DNA from: Patella vulgata
Lineage: Eukaryota > Mollusca > Gastropoda > Patellidae
Assembly (NCBI RefSeq): GCF_932274485.2
Contig: NC_065882.2
Coordinates: 35,124,593-35,188,592, forward strand
Length of the DNA stretch: 64,000 nucleotides
Reading direction: 5' to 3'
Under the pieces are notes generated by a model that made no database searches, had not been told where the DNA came from, and worked only from the letters and a program-made list of their open reading frames with translations. The translations under genes were made by a program, and so were the position numbers. Below are positions 33,481-43,709 of this stretch, one piece after another (the first letter of the stretch is position 1; each line of letters opens with the position of its first letter).

Positions 33481-34210
33481 GGAGTGCATCATTTTAACCT
33501 CAACAGGTATGCAAGTGTGTGTGTGTGGGGGGGGGGGGGGTCCGTGCTGACATTCCATATTGCATCGAAAAGATACACACCCAGAGAGGAATTCGCTCTG
33601 TAAACGCCATGGGACTGCTGTACAGGCAAATAATCCCTTATGGCTCATTGCATGGCATACAATGCCCTCGAATTTTGAGAAACAAATGGGGACGATGTGC
33701 CTGTATTGGAATGACTTGCGAACCCTGATTTGTAGCCGCTAACTTTCATATTCCATCAAAAAGATGCACTCCCGGGGTGGAAAGCACACTGCAAAGACCA
33801 TAGCGCTTCTGTCCCGGCAGAAAATCCCTCATAGCAAACTCCATGACATATGTATGTTTTCATTATCCAAGTCAGTAAAAGAAATAGATTTTCACAATTA
33901 GCTATTATGTACGTGAAATCACAAGGTCTTGGACATCCCCACACCCCTAGTCTTCAATGTACGGAGGGTTTTAGAGCGTTGTCAATATTTGACGAAAAGT
34001 TCCTTTGCCCATGCGTAACCGCGAATTTTTATTTTTTTATTTTTATGTGGTTGAATATCCAATATATTTGGCCAAATCAAGTAAGAGTTGCACCCCTTCC
34101 CGCATTAATCCCATACTTCTTGCATTATCATCAACAAACATAAATCGTGACTAGGAATGGCATTCTTAAGTTCATTTCATGGGCGTCAACATCTTGTTTA
34201 GGACTATTTA
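33481..34210. other. Gene-less stretch with (TG)n(G)n tract and an old duplication
   Basis: A (TG)6(G)14 tract stands at 33,514-33,540. Two diverged copies of a roughly 110-base block start near 33,555 ('gcatcgaaaagatacacacc') and 33,745 ('ccatcaaaaagatgcactcc') and both end in 'atccct-ata-c' then 'catgacata' text. Open frames overlapping this (33,160-33,648 minus; 33,519-33,742 plus) run through simple repeats and are not supported. Confidence 0.55.
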
Positions 34211-36300
34211 CCTCCCTTAGACTATTTCAAGAGCATTTTCAGTAATATAACGATTTTTCGACTTTTTTTCAAAGATTGAGATTCTTTTCGACCCTTTATG
34301 TCATATTGAGGCTTTTGAATTTGTATTCACACACTAGACTACAGATGGGACTCTGAGTAATAGAAGTTTAAGAAATGAAATAAGAGTAGTTCTCGAAATA
34401 AAAGCGTCTGAAAATAGACTCCAAAAATGAAAAGTCTAGATTTTTAGCGTCCCACAATTTATGATCTAAGCATGTAATTTGTATCACCTGGATGTCATAA
34501 GATCGTCCATTATTCGAGCTATTCAATGACACTTTAGTTGTTTTGGATCGGTAAAATGTTGCCTAGTTATTACTTTTTTCGCAAGAGAAACCATTTTTTT
34601 ACTTTTATGGGGTTTTTTTTGTTGTTTTTTTAAATATCGGATATTTTTTCGACTACTTCCGGTTTTGGAATAATTGTCGGGATACTTTAAACAAGTTGTG
34701 TCGATACTTAACTTTCTGTACCTGAAATGTCAGAAACATCCATTCTGCTGTTTTCAAAAAAAAAAATCAAAGAGCATTTTCTGTAATTTAAGGCTTTTTC
34801 AACTTTTTTTCAAAGATTGAGGCCCTTTTCGGACCACTTATATTATTTCAATGCTTTTATTTTTGGACTCACGTTTTAAAAACATCGTAGGTATTGTTTT
34901 CGAAAAAAAGGCGTCTAAAAAGGCTCCAAAGCAGAAAATAATAGATTTTCGTAGGTGTTGTTTCCGTAAAATAGGCTTCTCAAAAGGCTCCAAAGCGGAA
35001 AATATTAGATTTTCGGCGTACAATAATTTATTTCCTAACCATCCAAATCGTATAATTTAGATATCATATGATAGTCTATAAATGGGACTATCGAACGACA
35101 CTTTAGTTGTTTTGATCCGCTGACATCTGATGGCGACATCAAGTTTTTCGCATGAGCACCAACTTTTTTCCATTTTTTTTTTTTTTTTTTTTGTTTGACT
35201 ACTTTCAGTATATGAATTATTGTTTAGATAGTTTGGACAGCCGATTTGGGCAGTTGAATGGTAGCAGCGCTCTATCATGACATACTACATTATCTGATCA
35301 GAGAAATTATATGCTCCAAAGTGCCAAAAATGCAAAAATGTCAAAATATCAAAAATTAAATTTCAATAACTCAATACATGTTACATGTATACATCATTAG
35401 AACCGTCATTAGATCAGCTATCTAAATGTATAAACGTTTTTTGAAAATCTGTAAAAATAAAAATGAGCATTTTCCAAAATTTACTGATTTTTCGACTTTT
35501 TTCTATTTCAGTGCTATTTTCATCCAATTTACGTGATATCGCCGACGTATTGGACTGCTTCATGCACAATACCTCTGAAGGGACTCTCGATAGAGGAAGT
35601 TTAAAAAAATCATTGAAGTAGTTTTCGAGATAAAGGCGTCCAAAAGCGCTCCAAATCAGGAAATACTTGATTTTCAGCGTGCCATATTTTGCTGCTTGAT
35701 GACCGTATCTGTATGAATTGGGTATCATACGACAGTCCCGTCATCGAGCCACCAACCCATACCTTAATCTGTTTAACTCATTGATATCGGAAGGAGAAAT
35801 CACGTTTTTTCCCAGTACCATCGTTTTATTTTTTCAAAAATATCGAACAATATTTCGACTACTACGGATCCTTGTCGGGATAGTTTAAGCAGTTGGTTTG
35901 GGCGTATGGCATCATGTTTCAGAAGTTTCAGAAACTACTGTAAAAACAAAATGAAGCTTACAAAATGGATAGAAAATTAGAAAAAAATCGAAAAATAAAG
36001 GGTAATAACTCTGAATGAAACTTATATTATTGTGATCGGATTGACTTCAGCTATCCCAAAATGTAGGTCAACTTTGAAAATGTTGAAAAATAACAAAAAT
36101 TTACTCGTAATCAACGATTTTTCTATTTTCGAACGATAGCAGTCAACGACGAATGTGAGATTGCTATTATTTTGGAAAAGGTTCAGGGATTCCAAATATG
36201 TCTTTTGTTTGAAAATAGGTAAAGAATTGACAAAACTACGGCCGAGTTTTAATTTCGGATCAAGTTTCAAAAATATTTTTTCAAGTAACCACCACATGAT
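34211..36300 (-). repeat. Repeat family A (-), about four subunits
   Basis: 'actacttccggttttggaat' near 34,652 and related blocks repeat through to 35,900. The last part (36,110-36,300) matches 3,770-3,930 in reverse. Subunit borders are blurred by small indels. A poly-T run stands at 35,174-35,191. Non-coding. Confidence 0.75.
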
Positions 36301-36399
36301 TTTCCAATAGAAAATTATGTCGCAGTTCGATATCTGTTTTCGATCATGGAGAAATAGGCTCCCGCGGTAATTAATCGAACAGGTTTGATAGTTTTTATA

Positions 36400-36657
36400 C
36401 AACCCAATCATACACTTGGTTAGCACGTGCACGCTGTATCAAAAGGTCTATCTTTAAGTCAACTGAGTGGTTTCGATTCCTCGGTTGTGCGTGACAAGGA
36501 GTAGGTTCACCTCTCCAACCTCGTTTGTATTCTCCGGGTCCTCCGGTTTCCTCCCACTGCTAAAGACCCCTATGCGGAAGCAAATTATGAAATAAAATTG
36601 AACCAAGTGAACGTTAAATCCCATCTCCCTCCCTCTCTCTCTCTCTCTCTCCCAGTG
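36400..36657 (+). mobile_element. tRNA-derived SINE-like piece
   Basis: A polymerase III B-box-like TGGTTTCGATTCC stands at 36,468-36,480, with an A-box-like GTTAGCACGTGC near 36,419. After it come a 'ctccggtttcctcccactgc' body and a 'gaacgttaaatccca' end followed by (TC)n at 36,632-36,652. This tail layout resembles the end of the 4,260-4,623 SINE but the body differs. It abuts the Tc1 family 2 copy. No target duplication identified. Confidence 0.5.
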
Positions 36658-37608
36658 ACCACGGATGATCGCCCCCGAACTGGTAGACTAAGACAAGGCG
36701 ACAAGACCGACATGTTGTACGACAACACGTGCAGAATCTTTTTACACAGGCATCTGAAACAGCACGTCAGACAGTGGGAACACACGGAAGACCTATCAGT
36801 ACCGATACAGTGCGCCGACGTCTCACCAAAGAGAACATTCATTGCCGTAGACCTTACCGTGGACCGATCCTCACCCCTCGCCATCGACGTGAACGTCTAC
36901 AGTTTGCCCAACAACACCAGAACTGGCGACACAAGCAATGGAGAACTGTTCTGTTCACAGATGAGAGTCGGTATTGCGTATCACCTGCAGATGGCAGGAC
37001 CAAAATAAGGCGTCGACGTGGTCAGCGTTATTCTGACCAATGTGTTATGGAACGAGACTAATGGGGAGGTCCAAGCATAATGGTTTGGGGTGGAATCGGC
37101 CTGAACCAGAGAGTGGGTCCTGTGGTGTTCCAAAATCTTGGTCCAGGGAGAGAAGGCGGCATCCCAGCAGGCGGTACATCGGTCAAGCTCTCAGACCCCA
37201 CGCCATACCACATTTCGTACGTCATCGAAACAACGTTTTCCACACGACAACGCCACTGCCCACACCGCAAGAGTTACTCGGGACTTTGTACAGCAGAACG
37301 GTGTCAACGTTATACACTGGCCAGCCCTTAGTCCTGACTTAAAATCCGAGACCAAACATAGCCGATGGATTGTGCCAGGCTTTTATGAGAGTGTGGTTCC
37401 AGGTTCCAATGGCGTTCATCAATCGTCTGGTCCACTCCATGTACAGACGCTGCGCTGCTGTTATTGACACTCGCGGTGGACACACAGATACTGATGTATA
37501 GACTGTGTACAGACTCTTAACCCTCTCGTAATGCTTTGATCCATTTAGAATGATTTGATTAAAGTGCCTCTCTTTTCAAATCGTACTGACGTTTTTTGTG
37601 CTGTTTAG
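36658..37608 (+). mobile_element. Tc1-like element, family 2, 5'-truncated
   Basis: The right terminal repeat ends 'gtgctgtttag' at 37,608, followed by TA, matching the end CTAAACAGC of the family 2 copy at 47,409. The left terminal repeat and transposase start are missing; homology begins at 36,658, directly after a (TC)n run. Confidence 0.85.
36661..37499 (+). pseudogene. Tc1-like transposase, family 2, broken
   Basis: Recognisable blocks: the RTGRPR-type hook region, SISTDTVRRRL-like second helical unit, RRPYRGPILTPRHRRERLQF, LFTDESRYCVS (first catalytic Asp), SIMVWGGIGL, HDNATAHTARVTRDFVQQNG (second Asp), HWPALSPDL and the C-terminal RRCAAVIDTRGGHT. They are spread over three frames. The segment after SPDL, where PIEHLWD with the catalytic Glu should stand, is disrupted. 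Several frameshifts and loss of the Glu region make it inactive. Confidence 0.88.
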
Positions 37609-37610
37609 TA

Positions 37611-38200
37611 TATTTAAAATCCTCTTACAAAAATACATGTATACAGGTGTAGGCCTACCCATAAAACATCCCATAATTTCATCAATATCATCATCACTAT
37701 TGAAATCAATGTCACCGTCAGAATATGTTTGGCTGTCACTTTCACATTCTACCAATTTATACATTTACAGACATCCATACAAGAAAGTTTTCACTCGTAA
37801 CAAGTACATATATCTGTACTGCAGCCTGATTTACATCCACAGTGACAATTTCGTTTGGTGCTTGATCTGTAGTCACAGTAGAGTTTCACAAGAGGGGCAT
37901 GAATTTCCACAGCTATAGTAAGGCAACCAGAATATGCCCCCTTTTCACCGGAGACTCATGCAAGCTCAATCTGGTGCAGAAACAATTCATAAATATTTTT
38001 TTCAAAAAATATAAGTGCACTTGTACCAACTCATCTATTTCGGTTCTCTTTCTGTCTTGGACATATTTCTTAAAATACTGCGCATGGTATTTCACCTCAG
38101 TGGTGACACAGCTTCAAGTAAATTGCCTAAAAGTACGTAAAAAAGTAATATTTTATTTGCAGCTTGCATTTGCAAGAAAATGGAAAAATGTTAAGATATG
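37611..38200 (-). pseudogene. Possible decayed CXC-type zinc-finger coding remnant
   Basis: On the minus strand around 37,790-37,870 one frame reads RNCHCGCKSGCSTDICTCYE, then after a stop KLSCMDVCKC. This Cys pattern (C-x-C ... C-x4-C-x-C ... C-x3-C-x-C) resembles the CXC tail of the gene at 40,945-41,943. Upstream (37,913-38,095) a lysine-rich frame KKYVQDRKRTEID has no known motif. Could be the tail of a second gene of that kind, or chance. Confidence 0.35.
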
Positions 38201-38317
38201 ATCCCCTTAAAGATATATCGTATGTTTGGAACTATCGTCATGGGACTAAAACGTGTTGATAACCTGGCTATAAGCACAGGTGCTGTAGGCTGGTTGGAGA
38301 AGGTGACAAATCCAGCT

Positions 38318-38581
38318 TTGTGGGAAGAAATTCCTACCCAAATGATTTCTTCACTTTCTGAAACAACTATGTCCCTAGTGTTCCAGAAAAATTTTCCCCG
38401 CGGATCGGAGTTGAGCGAAAATTTTTACAGCACTTTGAACTTTTCATCCCTGGGTCAACATAATGAAAATGAAAACCATTTATAACTTCAAAAATATCAA
38501 TTTTACAGCCTAGAAATATATTATCAACATATAGGAAAGTGATACCAAGGAATCCAGAAATGACGTCAAAAGTAACGTACG
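38318..38581 (+). repeat. 264-bp inverted end, left arm
   Basis: Starts 'ttgtgggaagaaattcctac' and ends 'caaaagtaacgtacg'. Its partner at 42,106-42,369 reads the same on the minus strand. Similarity fades outward from 38,318. Confidence 0.9.
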
Positions 38582-38821
38582 ACCAAAGCCGTATATAGAT
38601 AAAGTTGCGACAACTGTGAAGCCAGAAATTTCATATGACGTCAAGAAAATATGACCTCAAGTGTAGTAAGACGCCATCTTGGGTCCCAAGTATTTGTACC
38701 TACTCACTATCTATTTTATGTCCTATCATATTGTTGTGTCGAAGTTGGCTGCCCCCGACAAGGATGTATATAGATATGTGTCATCGAATACATTTTTTAA
38801 ACGAAAAGTATAGCTAAACAA

Positions 38822-38850
38822 ATTATTATTATTATTATTATTATTATTAT
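38822..38850. repeat. (ATT)n microsatellite
   Basis: About ten ATT units. Confidence 0.95.
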
Positions 38851-39149
38851 GCAGAAAGCGCACATTATTGTTATAAGAATAGTCTAATTCGTAAGAAAGT
38901 GAAATAAAAGATACACCAAATAAAAGCGCTATTAAATTGCATACGCTTTTAAAAATCAGATTTTTTGTGCAGACGGGTAAAGTGAAAAATGTAAATGTAA
39001 ATAGTAATTTGGGAGATACAACCTTTTTGCCTTCTAGCCGGCAAAATAAATGCCTGAAATTCCATGATTTTTGGTCTGGAGTCATTCCGGATTGTGTGTC
39101 AGTTTTCTGTCATCGATCATTAATTGTATCATCAATTTTTCGAAAATAG

Positions 39150-40560
39150 AAATTTCTTTAAATTGACTAATGGATAAATAATTTAAAATCGGTGTAAAAT
39201 CGGTAAAATTTTGCAATTTGTTTGGGGTAAGACGTTATCACTCCCCGCCCATGAGTAAATAATAATATTAATCTAATATATAAACCGCACAAATTTAACA
39301 GATACAAATAATGTACATGTTATTCCACAGGTAGACAGACATTGAAGGGGCCCAGTGAAGGAGACGCAGTTGGTTTAGAGTTTATCCGACTCTTTTGGCT
39401 ATTTGCGCCCCATTTCCAATGAAATAATCATGTTGTTCTGATGCTCAACTAGTATCAAATATATATCGTGTCTGAGATTTGTTACAAATCGCCCCGAACA
39501 TGTTCCACACATCTCAATATTTATCAGCTTTTTGTTCAATCTATAAAAGCCTCTATACATTCCTACAAAATTTTTTGTTTAGTTGTTTAGTCAAGTGAAA
39601 CAAGAAAATACATAGGCTAAATGGAACAATAGAACAAGTACACCTTTATAATGTCGACAAATACGTAAAACTATGAAATAAGATACTTCTATGATATGTT
39701 TCAACGGAAAGGTCCTATATATGCAACATAGATATAATATCTACATTCAAGTTAAACGAACTGCATCTAATCATTTTAAATATTGCGTCGAGCTGAATAA
39801 AGTATATGATTTATTATCATGAAAGGATCTATGGGCGGTTGGTTAACAATGTGTAACTAAAAACTATGATATTATCTTTACTGCCAACATTTCAATTTTA
39901 TCACACCAAGTCTATTGCATCTTGATGTTTAAAGCGCGTTAACAATATATTTATTTAAGAGCAACTATGTCATTTCGGGATTAATATACCACATAAAGTC
40001 ATACCCAGCGGAAAGAAATGACGATTAATTAAAATTCCACCAATTTGGATTTCATTTTGATAGCCATTGTGAATTTCTACCATCAAGATTTCTCGAAATT
40101 AAATTTTTGAGATTATATCTGCCCTTTTATTACCAAATTAATGTTGGTTTTTTTCATTTTTATTTTTATTTTTTAAAGTGATATTCTTTTACCAAATTTG
40201 GCAGTCATATTGAAAGAAATGCCCGCCACCAAATGACAAATACATTTTTTGTATTGATGTTTGTCAAATTTAATTTTTCCACACATTTCGCTTGCAAAAC
40301 CACTCTATGTTTGAAGAATTTAAAAAGAAATTATTTACACCCCCCCCCCCCCACCACTGAAATACTCTGATTACGAGATATCGCTCTCCGAAAATTCCTG
40401 AAGAACACCCAATTGAATTCTGTTAATCATGTCATTTTGGCCGATTTTGAGTATGATTTCGTCTGACATATTTATCATTGAACCAAACTGCATTGGTTTC
40501 TTTTGCAAATTGTTTAGGATGAATTGTAGCCCGTAAAACGTTATACCAAGAAAAAAATAA
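39150..40560. other. Gene-less interior stretch
   Basis: AT-rich with no motif, tandem repeat or match to other families. A poly-C run stands at 40,340-40,353. The 107-codon minus-strand frame at 40,371-40,694 is not recognised. Confidence 0.4.
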
Positions 40561-40741
40561 AACGTTTTGTTAAGTAAAGCTATATGACGCCTTGACGTCA
40601 TAGTTTTTATGGCGTTATAGTTGGGACACCAAAATGGCGCCTGTAAATGAGTTGTCGTAACTTTCCCTATACACGGCTTTGCGTACGACGTCACCGTGAC
40701 GTCAGAACAAGAAATGGCGGAACTATGACGTCACTGTGATG

Positions 40742-40952
40742 TCAAAATTCAAGATCGTTGACTACCTGATTGATTAGACGGATTTTGTTTTCAATGTTGG
40801 CCAGAAACTGGGCTTGACTATAGATAACTGTGGTGTCCAATTTCAGAGAAATGTCACTGCTCCTATATTTAGACGTAGCAGCTCGGCGCTCGTGCTGATG
40901 ATCCTTAATATTTGGTTCATAGACGTCGAACACGACGATTGGCGAGGGACCT
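40742..40952 (-). pseudogene. Inverted fragment of the PIN-like gene
   Basis: Read on the minus strand: VFDVYEPNIKDHQHERRA, then a FLANIENKIRLINQVVNDLE helix. This fits the start of the PIN/FEN-like domain in the related invertebrate protein family (pattern 'VVFDGY...KDxxHxRR', then 'FLxNxxNKxxxI'). The plus-strand gene lacks this segment after EPN. It is therefore a displaced and inverted part, or part of a second copy. Confidence 0.65.
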
Positions 40953-41943
40953 GAAGCCAGGTGTTAAAGTTCAAGGCAAGACAGTGCGAGTGCAACCAGA
41001 AGTTCTTTTTCAAAGATGTATTACGGTGGCACAGCGCACAGGTACAGATATTCAACAGTTCTTCAAATATGAGTTGAGTGCCTTCCCGTCCTCACTGTTT
41101 GCAGGAGCTTTCATGCGACATGTAACCAAGTCCGATCTCGCTGAGCATTTGCTCAAGAACGTTTCACCCGTTTCGAACACTTCGCTCACCAGTGAAATAA
41201 CTGTCATTGATGGAGGTCTGCTAATTTTTGTAAGGTGGAATAAGGGTACGAATATCTCCAACATCTTAGAAAACTATCGGTCATTTGTAAAATGATTTCC
41301 CTCGCCAATCGTCGTGTTCGACGGCTATGAACCAAATACGACAATTTGGCGAGGGAAATCTGGTTGTTTCGGATTCAGTAAATTGGGACTTCTTAAACAT
41401 ACGAACAGTGACATCTTTCAGGAAGCTAGCAAGATAATAGCTTCACCTGGAAGTTCCCAGTCCGAAGTATCTGAAGCTGGGGAAAGGTTATTCTGTGCAA
41501 TGTCAATGTATGGTCACAAAAATAAGATTTCTCTGACTAAAGTCCGGTACCTAAGGTACAAAGCTATGATTGCTGAAAAAATTTCCATTCAAATCAATAG
41601 ACTTCCTCCAACAGCTGCCGCGGCCGAGCAGCATGCTCACCGCATTCATGTTCAGGTTAGAATTTGGGATGAACTAGACGATGGCGTCGATCCTGTGAAT
41701 TGTGGTTGGCAAGTGATAGATAATAGATACGTTTCCATCGCGACTGTTCTTCCATCAGCACCAGACAACGTTCTGAATTTCATCTGGTGTAAATGTAAAT
41801 CGTTGAAACACCAATGCTCGTCATGTTCTTGTACACAGAATGGTTTGAAATGTGTTGAAGCGTGTGGAGGATGCCACGGGGAGGGTTGTCTCAATAGCGA
41901 ACAAATCAGCATTGATTTAGAAGATGAATTTGGTACGGGGTAG
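40945..41943 (+). pseudogene. PIN/FEN-like domain protein with C-terminal CXC region, broken
   Basis: The first part (40,945-41,295) has LKPGVKVQGKTVRV, VLFQRCITVAQ, FFKYELSAFPSSLFAG and TVIDGGLLIFVRW. A stop and short gap are followed by SPIVVFDGYEPN (about 41,301-41,337), the PIN-like start. Then comes a jump to FGFSKLGLLKHTNSDIFQEA, LPPTAAAAEQHAHRIHVQV, CGWQVIDNRYVSI, and the Cys-rich tail CKCKSLKHQCSSCSCTQNG, CVEACGGCHGEGCLN. I know this order from uncharacterised invertebrate proteins that appear transposon-borne. The core with the expected GCDTTS-like and Asp-rich motifs is missing. The nuclease reading is inference from the VVFDGY / KDxxHxRR pattern. Confidence 0.65.
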
Positions 41944-42105
41944 AACAAATGATCCGAATGAATATTTTATGGTGTCCAGAATATTCCTCTTGTCTATTTG
42001 CTTGCTGTTATTGCTTTATTCACAACACGTCTCCGCCATTTTGAATTTTGACATCACAGTGACGTCATAGTTCCGCCATTTTGTATTCTGACGTCACGGT
42101 GACAT

Positions 42106-42369
42106 CGTACGTTACTTTTGACGTCATTTCTGGATTCCTTGGTATCACTTTCCTATGTTGATAATATATTTCTAGGCTGTAAAATTGATATTTGTGAAGT
42201 TATAAATGGTTTTCAGTTTCATTATGTTGACCAAGGGGGTCAAAATTTCAAAATGCTGTACAAAAATTTGCTCAACTCCGATTGGCGGGGAAATTTTTTC
42301 TGGAACACTAGGGACATAGTTGTTTCAGAAAATGAAGAAATCATTTGGGTAGGAATTTCTTCCCACAAA
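42106..42369 (-). repeat. 264-bp inverted end, right arm
   Basis: Starts 'cgtacgttacttttgacgtc' and ends 'tttcttcccacaa'. Inverted partner of 38,318-38,581. The gene's 3' side lies 163 bases inside it. Confidence 0.9.
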
Positions 42370-42502
42370 TTTTCTACCCCGACCAGACTACTGTGTTAAA
42401 TGACAGTACGACGGTGGTACTATAGTTCCTTTAGGAACTGTCTCTGATCGGATGATGTCCGCTGACAGTTCCTATCCCTTCCTTTATAGCTGCATTATGA
42501 AA

Positions 42503-42815
42503 ACACCGCTCATCCCCACCTCTGGTCTAAGGCTATTTTGGAATCCTTACTGATTATTTTTCATCGTGACTCTTCTTTGTTTGCCACATGAATCATTTCT
42601 TGTGACAGCTGACAGACATTTATAACAATTCAACACTATTTTCAAGTAGAATTGTGCGGTTAAAATCATACGTTTGAACTGATCAGCCATTACAAGACTC
42701 GAACATGTCCAATTGTCAGATATGCTGAGGAATAATTCCTTTTGCGAAAAATAAAGAATCACGAGGTAAGGGTTCCAAAATAGCCTGAGGACAACAGAGG
42801 TGGGAAAGAGCGGTA
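42503..42815. mobile_element. MITE-like element with imperfect inverted ends
   Basis: Left end 'cgctcatccccacctctggt' with 'ctaaggctattttggaatcc' is matched in reverse by 42,768-42,812 ('ggttccaaaatagcctgagg', 'acaacagaggtgggaaagag'). The unit is about 310 bases with no coding capacity. No target duplication could be fixed. The 71-codon minus frame inside is not a gene. Confidence 0.6.
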
Positions 42816-43705
42816 TAATTTTGCCCAGCTTGTCGAAGTGAACGGTGTTAGCTCAGTGTTTCAGAATCTACAAGAAGTATGCAGTTAGGCGATATAAATG
42901 CACAAATCAAGCAACTTGATGGGCACTCGTCTTTCGCGCATTGTACTTTGCAACTCGGCCATGTTTAGTACATTATAGTTGCGCTTATCAATTCCGGATA
43001 AACGGTTTTAAATATCCCTTTAAACCTTTATTTACAAACCGATTTTGATGAAACTTGCAGAATAAGCACCAAGTGACTCAGTTTATTTTACCTGATTTCA
43101 AAGTCTTACACATTTTTTTTTTTAAAAAAAAAAAACCTTCAATTTTATGACGTCACTTTTAAAAAAAAAATCTAGGTCAAATATCAAAATTCGAAAACGA
43201 TCAATCGATTGCAAATTAACAAATATTTTTAAAAATTGGCAAAATTAAAGAAGTTGAAAACCTGACTTCGTCTTCAAAGGAGAGATAATCGGAAATTTTT
43301 TGATGACATTTTTGGCTTAATCCACCCATTTGTAATGAAATCGGAAAGTTTCAAGTCGAAATCTTCGAAAATAAAACAGTTACGCTTAGAATTTTCACTC
43401 TCTTTACATTTGAGCTTAAGATTAGACCATACGGATGCGTCGTAGAACCCACAATGCTCTGACATCAAAATTGAGAAATACAAACAGCTACAAATTGGTG
43501 AAAACCGCATTCAAATTGGTTCAAAAATAAGCTTCCTTTGATGTCTCATATTTATCTATTTTCGTTGACGACGCTACTTCCTGATTCCTGATAACATTTC
43601 TAAAGTTTTATTTCTTCATTCATCTTTGAAGTAAATACCTTTCGGAAAGTATAGAGTTTAATTCTGTAGAATATGTACTTTTTCCAAAAACGCGAGGAAA
43701 AATAA
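42816..43705. other. Gene-less stretch, repeat-like
   Basis: Contains 'caaaccgattttgatgaaac' and 'atgacgtcacttttaaaaaa' text in the style of the other dispersed repeats, but not alignable by eye to A, B or C. The 78-codon minus frame at 43,274-43,510 is not recognised. Confidence 0.4.
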
Positions 43706-43709
43706 TAAT

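Larger units (their letters stand above)
38318..42369. mobile_element. Mosaic element with 264-bp inverted ends and a PIN/CXC-type gene
   Basis: 38,318-38,581 and 42,106-42,369 are inverted copies of each other with scattered differences, both meeting the interior at CGTACG. Inside are a second, 71-base inverted pair (40,682-40,752 against 42,041-42,111, rich in TGACGTCA), a third (about 38,577-38,616 against 40,648-40,687), a fourth (about 40,914-40,952 against 41,302-41,340), and a broken gene. The interior from about 38,700 to 40,560 holds no recognised gene. Long inverted ends round a gene suggest a DNA transposon, but no terminal motif or target duplication could be fixed and no transposase family is recognised. 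Confidence 0.6.

Noticed and set aside
33160-33648. 162-codon minus-strand frame
   Set aside because: It runs through a poly-C/(CA)n tract and repeat A, and shows no recognised domain.
41301-41943. Working host gene with a CXC tail
   Set aside because: The core of the PIN-like region is missing, a fragment lies inverted nearby and a stop separates the first part, so it is called broken.
38318-42369. Polinton or other virus-like element
   Set aside because: No capsid, DNA polymerase B, ATPase or integrase blocks were seen between the inverted ends.
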